DNA of 44,540 nucleotides from Streptomyces niphimycinicus. GTDB taxonomy: Bacteria > Actinomycetota > Actinomycetes > Streptomycetales > Streptomycetaceae. Position 1 is the first letter of the stretch. Every line of letters starts with the position of its first letter. The notes beneath the pieces were generated by a model. The model did not search any database. It saw only the letters and a list, made by a program, of their open reading frames with translations, and was not told the origin of the DNA. The translations under genes were made by a program, and so were the position numbers. Shown in pieces: positions 15,780 to 23,984 of the stretch. The stretch is from assembly GCF_018883605.1 (NCBI RefSeq), contig NZ_JAHLEM010000095.1, positions 1 to 44,540 on the forward strand. Direction: 5' to 3'.

Positions 15780-16172
15780 ATGTTCGATGATCGGCCCGCC
15801 TTCGGCGTCCGAGTCCACGCACTCGGCGGCGTCACCGTCGCCGAGATCGCGGGAGAGTTGGACATCTTCGCCGCGGGGCGGATCGTGGCTCGGCTCGATT
15901 CCCTCATCCAGGCACGGTGTCCGGATCTGGTCCTGGACCTACGGCCGGTGACCTTCCTGGACTGTGCCGGATTGTCGTTACTGTGCCGATTGCGCAATCG
16001 CGTGCTGGAGCGGGACGGGCGGCTGCGGCTCGTCATCGACGAACCGCGGTTTGTGCGGCTGCTGCGCTTGGTCCGGCTGGACGACGCGTTCGAGGTACTG
16101 GAGGATCTGACTCCGGCGATCGCGGGGGTGGCGGGTCCGGTGGCCGGAGGGGGCGGTGATGCCTTCGCCTAG
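15780..16172 (+). CDS. STAS-domain anti-sigma factor antagonist lacking the phosphorylatable serine
   Basis: 130 residues forming one STAS domain: GGVTVAEIAGELDIFAAGRI, VLDLRPVTFLDCAGLSLLCR. In RsbV/SpoIIAA-type antagonists the residue before the conserved Gly of D-S-S-G-L is the phosphorylated Ser; here the motif is D61-C62-A63-G64-L65, so that Ser is Ala. The protein may therefore be permanently active, or may do something other than partner switching. ATG 15780 has a perfect AAGGAGG. A stress-sigma-like promoter lies 95 bp upstream. A second STAS gene follows in the same direction with a 228-bp gap. Confidence 0.9.
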   Translation: MFDDRPAFGVRVHALGGVTVAEIAGELDIFAAGRIVARLDSLIQARCPDLVLDLRPVTFLDCAGLSLLCRLRNRVLERDGRLRLVIDEPRFVRLLRLVRLDDAFEVLEDLTPAIAGVAGPVAGGGGDAFA

Positions 16173-16400
16173 GCCGTATCTGACCAAGTGTCAATAGTAC
16201 GAACCGAAATTCACTCGGACGAGCGGTATTCACGGGCGGAATGCTGCGTCCCTACCTCTGTAACCGGGGGTCACCCCTTTACGCTCGCGAGACGTCGCCC
16301 AAGGACCCGGCGGATTCACACCCGATGCCCGACCCTGCCCGCTTCCGGGACCCTGACGAAGGTGAGAGGGGGCAGTGTGCCGTTCCGAGGGGATATCGCG

Positions 16401-16976
16401 ATGACGCAGCAAGGCGCTCCCCGTGATGCGCCGGTGCCGCTGGAGCGCGGTGCCCAGAACGCCGCGCAGGGGCCCGCTGGGCCTGCTGGGCCCGCCGACC
16501 GGGATCCGGCCGCGCGGGCGTCCGCCGAGGGGGATTCCGCCGCTCAGGGTGATCCGGTCGCTCAGGGTGATCCGGTCGCTCGGGGCGATTCCGCCGCTCA
16601 GGACGGCGACGCCGCCGGCGTCACCACTCCGCGCGCCCGTACGCACCGGGTCGGCGGATACACCGTCGTGGAGCTCCACGGGGAGATCGACATCGCCGGG
16701 GTGGAAAGCGTCGGACCGGCGCTGGACGCGGCCACGGCCGGGGACGGGCCCGCGGTGATCGTGGACTTACGGCCGGCCGCCTTCTTCGACTGCTCGGGCC
16801 TGGGACTGCTGTGCCGGGCCCATCGACGTGTAGTGGAGCGGGCCGGGCGGATGCGGCTGGTCTGCGACAACGCGTTGATCCTGCGCACTCTGCGGGCGGG
16901 CCGGATGCTGGATGTGCTCCGCCCGGTCGCCACGCTGGACGAGGCGCTGCGCGAGGAGGAGCAGGGCAGGCCCTAG
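16401..16976 (+). CDS. STAS-domain anti-sigma factor antagonist with repetitive N-terminal extension
   Basis: 191 residues. The C-terminal ~115 form a STAS domain (GGYTVVELHGEIDIAGVESV, VIVDLRPAAFFDCSGLGLLCR) with Ser132 in D-C-S-G-L available for phosphorylation by an RsbW-type kinase. The first ~75 residues are a low-complexity extension with GDSAAQ/GDPVAQ/GDPVAR repeats encoded by an 18-bp minisatellite. ATG 16401 has GAGGGGATA upstream. It is a paralogue of the preceding gene (shared LRP.xFFDC.GL.LLCR). Its 3' end overlaps the convergent small membrane protein gene by four bases. Confidence 0.9.
   Translation: MTQQGAPRDAPVPLERGAQNAAQGPAGPAGPADRDPAARASAEGDSAAQGDPVAQGDPVARGDSAAQDGDAAGVTTPRARTHRVGGYTVVELHGEIDIAGVESVGPALDAATAGDGPAVIVDLRPAAFFDCSGLGLLCRAHRRVVERAGRMRLVCDNALILRTLRAGRMLDVLRPVATLDEALREEEQGRP
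16542..16601 (+). repeat. 18-bp tandem repeat inside the second STAS gene
   Basis: Units begin at 16542, 16560 and 16578 (GCTCAGGGTGATCCGGTC, the third diverged) with a partial GCTCAG at 16596. The repeats keep the reading frame. Confidence 0.85.
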
Positions 16977-17173
16977 GTACGGCGGTCCTGGGGAGGCGTG
17001 ACCTGTTGGCCCCGGTGCTGCCGCCGGCGATGGTGCGGCCGCCCGCCGGCATGGGAATCGTCGTGGCTCTCGGCGGACATGCGGTTGCCGTTCTGGACAT
17101 TGGTCCGGTGGATCAGCAGTGCGCCCACCCCGATCAGCGCGAGGATGACGACCACGGTGATCAGGGTCTCCAT
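16973..17173 (-). CDS. Small single-pass membrane protein, DUF6479-like
   Basis: 66 residues. One transmembrane helix (LITVVVILALIGVGALLI, residues 4-21) is followed by a polar tail rich in His, Arg and Gln (HHRRRQHRGQQ). ATG 17173 is chosen because GGGAG lies at good spacing; the upstream in-frame GTG (17182) would sit on top of it. Family resemblance is to short streptomycete DUF6479 proteins of unknown role. It ends four bases inside the convergent STAS gene. Confidence 0.75.
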   Translation of the reverse strand: METLITVVVILALIGVGALLIHRTNVQNGNRMSAESHDDSHAGGRPHHRRRQHRGQQVTPPQDRRT

Positions 17174-17466
17174 GGTGCTCACTCCCTGTGGCCGGGCCCT
17201 GGGCTGGAGGGAATCCGGCCGGTCTGTGCGAAATGCTCCTGGTGTCTATACGGTACCTCCGGCCGGAGGCGGCGTCGCTTCCCGTGCGCTGCGTCCCTGT
17301 GCGTGCGGTGGATGGCCCCGTACGCGCCGACGACGGCCCCTGTGCACGCCGACGACGGCCCCTGTACACGCCGACCGCCCGCATCCGGCGTCGGGAACCG
17401 GGTGCGGGCGGTCAGGCCCTGATCCAGGGGATCAGTGGCTCTGCGGTTTCAGCGGGCTCAGCGGGC

Positions 17467-18132
17467 TCAGTGGGACTTGGCGAGCTGCTTCTCGAGCTTG
17501 GCCAGGCCATTGGCCCAGAGCTGGTTGACGCGGCTGATCTCGGCCTGGTCGGGCTGCGAGTTGGTGCAGGACGTGCCGGGGCCGCCACCGGACATCAGCT
17601 CGCTGCACGGGCCCTCGTAGTGGTCCGGCAGGCCCAGCACATGGCCGGTCTCGTGCGCGGTGACCCGGGTCGAGTCGTACTCCTGGTTCTGGGCGTAGTC
17701 CAGGAAGACATAGCCGCTGCCGTGGCCGTCGGTGCTCGCGTACGAGCCCCGGGGGTCGTTGCCCTCGCGGTAGCTGAAGTCCGCGTTGCTGCCCGCCTGG
17801 AGCTTCACGTTGCTCACCGAGGAGTTCCAGATCTGGGCGGAGCGGGAGATCTGCGACTGGAAGGTCGGGGCCTGGCTCGCGTCGTAGGTCACGGTGACGG
17901 CGGCCGTCGCGTTGCGCGCCTTGGCCTGCTTGGCCAGCGCCGACTTCATGACGGCCTTGATGAAGGCGTCGGTGTCGGCCTTCTCCTCGCCGCTCGCCGT
18001 GTAGCCGGCGGCCGCGGCGCTGCGCTGCGTCGTGGAGTGGTCGGGCGTGGCCGCGGAGGCGGGCACGGCGGACAGTGCGGCCGCCAGGCCGAGGCCGAGG
18101 GTCGCGGACAGCGCGAGCTTGGGGAGTGACAT
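17467..18132 (-). CDS. snpA: Snapalysin (M7 small neutral zinc metalloprotease), secreted
   Basis: 221 residues. The signal peptide ends with AVPASA (residue 27); a propeptide to about residue 77 precedes the mature start [13 protein letters not shown]. The zinc site [11 protein letters not shown] has H160, E161, H164 and Asp170 as third ligand, the hallmark of snapalysin, followed by [16 protein letters not shown] with the Met-turn. Cys pairs (C176, C189) could form a disulfide. It is an extracellular protease of a family restricted to streptomycetes. Divergent transcription from a LysR gene is the known snpA arrangement. ATG 18132 has GAGGAG at suitable spacing. Confidence 0.95.
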   Translation of the reverse strand: MSLPKLALSATLGLGLAAALSAVPASAATPDHSTTQRSAAAAGYTASGEEKADTDAFIKAVMKSALAKQAKARNATAAVTVTYDASQAPTFQSQISRSAQIWNSSVSNVKLQAGSNADFSYREGNDPRGSYASTDGHGSGYVFLDYAQNQEYDSTRVTAHETGHVLGLPDHYEGPCSELMSGGGPGTSCTNSQPDQAEISRVNQLWANGLAKLEKQLAKSH

Positions 18133-18248
18133 GTGGGGGGCTCCTCATCGTCCTCGGGCCCCGGTCGCCGTGTGGGGTGGCGGCCGGGGCCGTGGGATGA
18201 ACTCTTGGCTGACGCCGAGTCTTGAGGAGATCGAGCCGTACGCGGAGA

Positions 18249-18263
18249 TATCAACTGGTGATA
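18249..18263. promoter_or_regulatory. Candidate LysR operator in the snpA-lysR intergenic region
   Basis: TATCA-ACTGG-TGATA has perfect 5-bp arms and stands 117 bases upstream of the snpA start, between the divergent genes. The dyad with T and A at its ends fits the LysR-type box. Confidence 0.5.
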
Positions 18264-18413
18264 GCACGAAGGCATATCCCCCGCCGGGCTCTCAAACCCT
18301 TGGCTGAGATGGCGGTTTGACGTCCCGTTGACCGGTGTTTGACCACCGATTGATCGATTCCGATATGGGTTGGAGTGGTTTCAGAGTCTGGTGTGACCGA
18401 CAAGGGCGCAGAT

Positions 18414-18426
18414 ATGCTCCCGTCGT
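18414..18426 (+). promoter_or_regulatory. -10 element for the LysR gene
   Basis: TATGCT (18414-18419) predicts +1 at 18425/18426, at the GTG start, so the transcript is probably leaderless. Confidence 0.45.
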
Positions 18427-19654
18427 GGAGCTCGAGGTGAGGCACCTCCGTGCACTGTGCGCCATCGCCGACACCGGCAGCCTACGGAAGGCGGCGCGCC
18501 AACTGGGCATGACCCAGCCATCCTTGACGACCCAGCTCCGGCGCATCGAGAACACCATCGGCGGCCGGCTGTTCTCGCGGGAGGTCACCGGCAGTCGGCC
18601 GACCCCGCTGGGGCAGTCCGTACTGTGCCGCGCCCGGCCGATAGTGGCCGAGATGAGCGCCTTGCTCAGCGAGGTCCGGCTGGAGGCGGGGCAGACCGCC
18701 GACGCCCGGTTGCGCATCGGCAGCACGGGCAGCCGGGCCGTGGTCGGCTGGCTGCGCAGGCTCCGCGACCGCTATCCCGACGCGGACACCACCATCCATA
18801 TCGACGTCTCCGCCAACGCGCTGCTCCAGATGGTCGCCGCCAACCAACTCGACGTCGCCTTCGTGCACGAGGTCGAGGGCGCGCCGCTGCGGGTGCCCGA
18901 GGGCGTGGAGCGCCGGGTGCTCGTGGAGCGGGAGCCGCAGTTCGTGGCGCTGGCCGAAACCCATCCGGCCGCCGCGCGGCCCGCGGTGCGGCTCGCCGAC
19001 CTCGCCGCCGACCAGTGGATGGTCGACCCCAGCGTGGACGGCGAGGGGCCCGGGCTGCGCCGGGTCCTGGCCGCCGCGGGGCTCAATCCGAGGGTGGTGT
19101 ACGGGGACTATCTGACCGCCGCCGACCTGGTCGCCTCGGGCGAGGTGGTCACTCCCTGCCAGCCCACCGCGCGGTCCCGCCAGGGCGTGGCCGTCCGTCC
19201 GCTGCACGGGGATCCGCTGACGGTCCGGCTGTTCCTGGCCTCACGGGCGGTCCCGGCGGCCCGCGCCGGGGCCCCTGGACTCGACCTGGACATGGCGCTC
19301 CCGGCCCGCACCGGGGCCGCCGGACCCGGCCCGGACACGGCGCCCCGGGCCCGCGCCGGGGCCGCCGCATCCGCCCCGGACACGGCGCTCCCGGCCGAGG
19401 CCGACACCGAGGCCGAGGCCGTCACCGGGACCGAGGCCGCCGGACCCGGTCCGGACACCGCGCCCGGTGCCCCGCTCGACGTCGACGCCCTCTTCGGCGA
19501 CCTCGCGGACGCGTACTTCGAGATCGCCTGGGCGAGCGCCGCGTACCGCCAGTGGCTGGTCCGCAACGAGAGCCCGCTGCTGCGCTCCCACGAGCCCCGC
19601 ACCCGCGACGCGCTCGACGCCCTGGACCTCGCCGGGCCCGCCGAGGTCTCGTAG
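18425..19654 (+). CDS. LysR-family regulator of snapalysin, with a minisatellite-expanded region
   Basis: 409 residues, about 100 more than a usual LysR protein. The winged HTH is at residues 1-60 (VRHLRALCAIADTGSLRKAARQLGMTQPSLTTQL). The effector domain covers ~90-275 (LRIGSTGSRAVVGWLRRL, VAFVHEVEGAPL). Residues 282-326 are three 15-residue imperfect repeats (G-A-x...PDTA.P.RA) followed by Ala/Glu-rich sequence to about 350. A conserved C-terminal piece (LFGDLADAYFEIAWASAAYRQW) then resumes, as in SnpR/MprR activators. GTG 18425 has no Shine-Dalgarno but a well-placed -10. It is expected to activate the divergent snpA. Confidence 0.9.
   Translation: MELEVRHLRALCAIADTGSLRKAARQLGMTQPSLTTQLRRIENTIGGRLFSREVTGSRPTPLGQSVLCRARPIVAEMSALLSEVRLEAGQTADARLRIGSTGSRAVVGWLRRLRDRYPDADTTIHIDVSANALLQMVAANQLDVAFVHEVEGAPLRVPEGVERRVLVEREPQFVALAETHPAAARPAVRLADLAADQWMVDPSVDGEGPGLRRVLAAAGLNPRVVYGDYLTAADLVASGEVVTPCQPTARSRQGVAVRPLHGDPLTVRLFLASRAVPAARAGAPGLDLDMALPARTGAAGPGPDTAPRARAGAAASAPDTALPAEADTEAEAVTGTEAAGPGPDTAPGAPLDVDALFGDLADAYFEIAWASAAYRQWLVRNESPLLRSHEPRTRDALDALDLAGPAEVS
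19268..19402 (+). repeat. 45-bp in-frame minisatellite in the LysR gene
   Basis: Three consecutive imperfect 45-bp units (19268, 19313, 19358), each encoding 15 residues with the core PDTA or LDMA. A further diverged copy (AAGPGPDTAPGAP) occurs near 19436. Confidence 0.75.
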
Positions 19655-19766
19655 CACCCCTCCGGAGGGGCGGGCGTGGCACGAGCGATGAGTTTCGCTC
19701 CGCCGGGCGGTCCAAGCACCCGGGACCGCACCGCACCGGACCGCAGGCCACCCGAGGAGCGAGCGA

Positions 19767-20276
19767 ATGATCAGGGAGCACGAGCCGCAGACCGCGCTGG
19801 ACACCCGCTTCAGCGGCCCGGACGCCACCGCCACGCCCTGGCCGGAGGGGCGTGCGGCGCTGGCGGCGGCGGAGCTGTACTGGCTGTCCACCGTCCGCCG
19901 GGACGGCCGCCCCCATGTCACCCCGCTCATCGCCGTCTGGTCCGACGGCGCGCTCTGCTTCTGCACCGGCCCCGAGGAGCAGAAGGCCCGGAACCTCGCG
20001 CACAATCCGCGCTGCGCCCTCACCACGGGGGCGGGTGTGCTGCACGAGGGGCTGGACCTGGTGGTCGAGGGCGAGGCCGAGCGGGTGTGGGACGACGCCA
20101 CGCTGGAGCGGATCGCCGCGGCGTACGTGGCGAAGTACGGCGCGGAGTGGACCTTCCAGGTGCGCGACGGCGCCTTCCACCACGACGGCCATGAGGCCCT
20201 GGTCTTCCGGGTCGCCCCGGCCACGGCGTTCGGCTTCCGCAAGGGCGCTTACGGCCAGACGCGCTGGCGCTTCTGA
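19767..20276 (+). CDS. PPOX/pyridoxamine 5'-phosphate oxidase-like flavin (F420/FMN) protein
   Basis: 169 residues with a split beta-barrel fold: AALAAAELYWLSTVRRDGRPHVTPLIAVW is the typical N-terminal strand pair binding the cofactor phosphate, and CFCTGPEEQKARNLAHNPRCALTTG follows. FAFGFRKG-type ending (TAFGFRKGAYGQTRWRF) is common in F420-dependent members of actinobacteria. The substrate is unknown. ATG 19767 follows GAGGAGCGAGCGA. It is the only gene of its transcription unit. Confidence 0.88.
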   Translation: MIREHEPQTALDTRFSGPDATATPWPEGRAALAAAELYWLSTVRRDGRPHVTPLIAVWSDGALCFCTGPEEQKARNLAHNPRCALTTGAGVLHEGLDLVVEGEAERVWDDATLERIAAAYVAKYGAEWTFQVRDGAFHHDGHEALVFRVAPATAFGFRKGAYGQTRWRF

Positions 20277-20323
20277 CCGGGGTCGACCGCTTCACACCGA
20301 CCAGGGGCCCCACCCCCGGCCGC

Positions 20324-22768
20324 TCAGTCCAGGCCCGGCAGCCTGGTGGGCACCCCGACCGGAAGGCTCTGCTCCGACCAGATCGTCTTGCCCTCGGCGG
20401 TCTGCCGGCTGCCCCAGCGCTGGCTGAGCCGCGCGACCAGCAGCAGCCCGCGGCCGCCCTCGTCGAAGGTGCGGGCGCGGCGCATATGCGGGGCGGTGCT
20501 GGAGGAGTCGGTGACCTCGCAGATCAGCGAGTGGTCATGGATCAGCCGCAGCCGGATGGGCGGGACGGCGTGCCGGATGGCGTTGGTGACCAGCTCGCTG
20601 ACGACCAGCTCGGTGGTGAAGACGGCCTCGTCGAGCCCCCATTCGGTCAGCCGCTCCGTCACGTTCCGGCGGGAGCGGGCCACCCACGCCGGATCGGCGG
20701 GCACGTCCCAGGTGGCCACGTGCGCCTCGTCCAGGGAGCGGGCGCGGGCGAGCAGCAGCGCGACGTCGTCGAGGGCGCCCCCGCCGGGCAGGAGCGTGCG
20801 CAGAACGGCGTCGCAGGTGCCGTCCAGTGACCCGCTGGGGTGGGCCAGCGCGTTGGTCAGCAGCAGTCGGCCCTCGTCGACATCGCGGTCCCATACGTCC
20901 ATCAGCCCGTTGGTGTAGAGGGCGAGCACGGCGTTCTCGGGCAGCTCGGTCTCCATCGACTCGAAGGGCAGCCCGCCGACCCCCAGCGGCGGTCCGGCCG
21001 GTACCGGGAGGAACTCCACGGTGCCGTCGGGCCTGGCCAGCGCCGGGGGCGGGTGCCCGGCCGCGGCCAGTGAGCAGCGGTGCGAGACGGGGTCGTAGAC
21101 CGCGTACAGACAGGTGGCGCCCACATCCCCGGTGGCCGCCTCGGCCCCGGTCTCCGCGGCCAGATGGATCACCAGGTCGTCCAGGTGGGTCAGCAGCTCG
21201 TCGGGGGGCAGATCGACGTCGGCGAGGGTACGGACCGCCGTCCGCAGCCGCCCCATGGTGGCCGACGCCTGGATGCCGTGGCCGACCACATCGCCCACGA
21301 CCAGCGCGACCCGTGCCCCGGAGAGCGGGATGACATCGAACCAGTCCCCGCCCGCCCCCGCGTACGGGCCCGCGGGCAGATAGCGGGAGGCGACCTCGAC
21401 GGCCGGCGGCTGGGGGAGGGTCCGGGGCAGCAGGCTGCGCTGGAGGGCCAGGGCGGTGTCGCGCTCCCGGGTGAAGCGGCGGGCGTTGTCCACGCAGACG
21501 GCGGCCCGGGTGGTGATCTCCTCGGCCAGCACCACATCGTCCTGGGTGAACGGCCCGGGGGTGTGGTGACGGGCGAATACGGCCACCCCGAGCGTCGTCC
21601 CCCGGGCCCGGATCGGCACCGCCATGATCGAGTGAACGCCGAACCGCCGGATCGAACGGGCGCGGGCGGGCTTCAGCGCACCCCACTTGGCGATCATGGG
21701 GTCGGTGGTCGCGTAGATGAGGGGCCGCTCCACCACCAGGCACTCCGCCATCGGCGAGACCTGCGGATAGGTGTCCACCTTCCCCACCGGCACCACGGAC
21801 TCGGGGCAGCCCTCGTAGAGCGACTGCATGGCCGTGCGGCGCAGCACGATCGGGCCGGTGAGCGGCCCGGACGGCAGCTCCTCGTCCTGGGCCAGCCGGT
21901 CCAGCAGGTCGATACTGGCGTAGTCGGCCAGCCGCGGCACGCAGACGTCGGCCAGCTCCTGCGCGGTGCGGTCGATGTCGAGGGTGCTGCCGATGCGTTC
22001 ACTGGCCGCGCTCAGCAACAGCAGCCGCTGGCGGGCCAGATACTGCTCGGTGATGTCATGCGCCGCCATGCAGACCGCGTACACCTGGCCGTCCTTCGCC
22101 TTCAACGGGGCGAACGCGGCCGACCAGGCGTGCTCCTCGGGCTCGCCGCCGGTGCGCAGACAGGTCTCCACCTCGCGTGGCTCGCCGGTGGTCAGCACTT
22201 GGTGCATGACCCCTTCGAGCTGCTCGCTCTGGAGCCTGCCCCCGATCTCCGACAGCCGCAGATCGCGGATCTCCGCTTCGGGGAGGCCGACGACGCGGGC
22301 CATCTCCTCGTTCACCTTGCGCAGCCGCAGATCGGCGTCGTAGATCGCCATCGGGCAGGGCGACTGCGCGTAGGCCCAGCGCATCAGCGCGTCGTTCCAG
22401 GACTCGGGGGGCAGCTCCGCCCGGGGCGCCGCGGCCACCAGCAGCCAGTCGCCCTCCGGCCCGGTGCGGTGCGCCAGCACCCGCACCGGCATCTCGTGGC
22501 CGTCCCGGTGGCGCAGCGCCACCGTCCCGTGCCATCGGGTGAGCCGGGTGCGGGCGCGGCGGACCCCGGCGTCCGCCGCGCGGTCCGGATCGGCCAGCAG
22601 ATCGGCGGCGGACCGCCCGACGACCTGCGCGGGCCGATACCCGAGCAGCCGACGGGCACCCTCGTTCCAACTGGTCAGCGTCCCGTCGTCGCTGACGGTG
22701 ACCCTCGCCGTATCCGTTTCGTCCAGGCCGCCCCACTCCCGCGCGGAGCCGCTGTCGTGGCGCATCAT
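20324..22768 (-). CDS. PAS-PAS-GAF-SpoIIE phosphatase with C-terminal anti-sigma-type kinase domain
   Basis: 814 residues. Domains in order: PAS 1 (~25-125, TSWNEGARRLLGYRPAQVVG), PAS 2 (~140-240, DADLRLRKVNEEMARVVGLP), GAF (~265-420), SpoIIE/PP2C phosphatase (~445-665, GGDWFDVIPLSGARVALVVGDVVGHG, with metal-binding Asp in GDVVGHG) and an RsbW-like HATPase (~690-800, FTTELVVSELVTNAIRHAV, DEGGRGLLLVARL). Phosphatase and kinase modules of opposite effect on STAS antagonists lie in one soluble protein. ATG 22768 is preferred to ATG 22777 because GGAGGG gives nine-base spacing. It could act on the STAS proteins at 15780 and 16401. Confidence 0.92.
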   Translation of the reverse strand: MMRHDSGSAREWGGLDETDTARVTVSDDGTLTSWNEGARRLLGYRPAQVVGRSAADLLADPDRAADAGVRRARTRLTRWHGTVALRHRDGHEMPVRVLAHRTGPEGDWLLVAAAPRAELPPESWNDALMRWAYAQSPCPMAIYDADLRLRKVNEEMARVVGLPEAEIRDLRLSEIGGRLQSEQLEGVMHQVLTTGEPREVETCLRTGGEPEEHAWSAAFAPLKAKDGQVYAVCMAAHDITEQYLARQRLLLLSAASERIGSTLDIDRTAQELADVCVPRLADYASIDLLDRLAQDEELPSGPLTGPIVLRRTAMQSLYEGCPESVVPVGKVDTYPQVSPMAECLVVERPLIYATTDPMIAKWGALKPARARSIRRFGVHSIMAVPIRARGTTLGVAVFARHHTPGPFTQDDVVLAEEITTRAAVCVDNARRFTRERDTALALQRSLLPRTLPQPPAVEVASRYLPAGPYAGAGGDWFDVIPLSGARVALVVGDVVGHGIQASATMGRLRTAVRTLADVDLPPDELLTHLDDLVIHLAAETGAEAATGDVGATCLYAVYDPVSHRCSLAAAGHPPPALARPDGTVEFLPVPAGPPLGVGGLPFESMETELPENAVLALYTNGLMDVWDRDVDEGRLLLTNALAHPSGSLDGTCDAVLRTLLPGGGALDDVALLLARARSLDEAHVATWDVPADPAWVARSRRNVTERLTEWGLDEAVFTTELVVSELVTNAIRHAVPPIRLRLIHDHSLICEVTDSSSTAPHMRRARTFDEGGRGLLLVARLSQRWGSRQTAEGKTIWSEQSLPVGVPTRLPGLD

Positions 22769-22842
22769 GGTCGCCATCCCTCCGGGGACGGCACCGGGTC
22801 CGTCCCCCAGGGTCCACTTCCAGCCTCGTCCACTCCGGTCCG

Positions 22843-22982
22843 GGCATCAACCACAGCCGGGGGCCGGAGCGGATGCCGCCGCCGGGCCGGAGCGGATGCC
22901 GCTGTCGGGCCGTCGGGCCGGAGCGGATGCCGCTGCTGAGCCGGAGCGGACGCCGCCGCCGGGGCGGGCTGTGGTTGATGCC
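22843..22982. repeat. Inverted repeat enclosing tandem repeats
   Basis: A 16-bp arm GGCATCAACCACAGCC (22843-22858) is the exact reverse complement of 22967-22982. Between them CCGGAGCGGA occurs at 22864, 22887, 22918 and 22941. The element fills the gap between the NmrA gene end and the SpoIIE gene start. Confidence 0.75.
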
Positions 22983-22994
22983 GGGGCGGGCGGG

Positions 22995-23921
22995 TCAGGC
23001 CGCCGCGGGCCCCAGATGGCGCCCGGCCCATTCGGCGAAGCCGGTGAGCGGGAGGCCGAGGGCGCGCGCGAAGGCGGGGCGGGCGGGCTGACCGGCCTCG
23101 TTCAGCCACACATGCCCGAGGCCCCACTGCGGCATCCCGGCGGCGAGCGCCTCGTCGGCGGTCATCGACGGGGCGATCACCTCGGTGCCCACGACCTCGG
23201 AGAGGACCTCGGCGACCCGGGTCATCGTCATGCACTCGCCCGCCAGTTCCAGCTCGACCTCGTGGAACCGCTCCGGGTCGGCGAAGGCCGCGGCGGCCGC
23301 CGTGCCGATGTCGGCGACGGCGATGAGGGAGAGCTCGGTGCCGGGCTGGAGGATGGTGGCCAGGCCGCCCTCGGGGCCGTTCGGGAGCAGGGACGGGAAG
23401 TTCTCCATGAAGAAGGCGGGCTTGAGGAGCGTCCAGTGGCGGAAGCCCGCCTCCCGGACCCGGTCCTGGAGGCCGGACTTGGTCGCGAAGTAGTGCTCCA
23501 TCGCCGCCCAGCGGCCCTCCGCCCAGCCGGGCGCGGTGTGGTGCTGCCCGGCGCCGGAGACGGAGGTGTGCACGAACTGCGCCACCCCCGCGTCCCGCGC
23601 GGCGTCGATCAGGTTGCGCCCCTGGACCCACTCGGAGTCGCCCTGGAGGTCGTTCATGTCGGGCATCTGGATCGAGAAGACGGCCCGCGCCCCCTCGGCG
23701 GCCCGCCGCACCGAGTCGAGGTCGAGCAGATCGCCGGTGACCAGCTCGGCGCCGAGCGCCGCCACGGCCTTGGCCCGCTCGGTGGCCGGGTCGCGGACCA
23801 GCGCCCGTACGGGAACGCCCGCCGAGAGCAGCGCACGGGCGGTGGCGCCGCCCTGCTGTCCGGTGGCGCCGGTGACCAGAACGGGGGCGGACGGGGCGGA
23901 CGTCGGGGAGTTCATGGGCAT
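22995..23921 (-). CDS. NmrA/HSCARG-family NAD(P)-binding protein
   Basis: 308 residues, an atypical SDR. The Rossmann motif is VLVTGATGQQGGATARALL (G-x-x-G-x-x-G) near residues 15-33. NMR-A-type features follow: VRALVRDPATERAKAVAALGAELVTGDLLD and FVHTSVSGAGQHH. The canonical YxxxK pair is not clear, as usual in NmrA proteins, which may sense NADP rather than reduce a substrate. ATG 23921 has GAGGAG nine bases upstream, inside the 5' region of a longer possible frame starting at 23942. It is divergent from a TetR gene that is probably its regulator. Confidence 0.88.
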   Translation of the reverse strand: MPMNSPTSAPSAPVLVTGATGQQGGATARALLSAGVPVRALVRDPATERAKAVAALGAELVTGDLLDLDSVRRAAEGARAVFSIQMPDMNDLQGDSEWVQGRNLIDAARDAGVAQFVHTSVSGAGQHHTAPGWAEGRWAAMEHYFATKSGLQDRVREAGFRHWTLLKPAFFMENFPSLLPNGPEGGLATILQPGTELSLIAVADIGTAAAAAFADPERFHEVELELAGECMTMTRVAEVLSEVVGTEVIAPSMTADEALAAGMPQWGLGHVWLNEAGQPARPAFARALGLPLTGFAEWAGRHLGPAAA

Positions 23922-23984
23922 GCTGTGCTGCTCCTCAGCCATGGGGATATCGATGTATCGACTGCGCGAACACTAAACGGCGGG

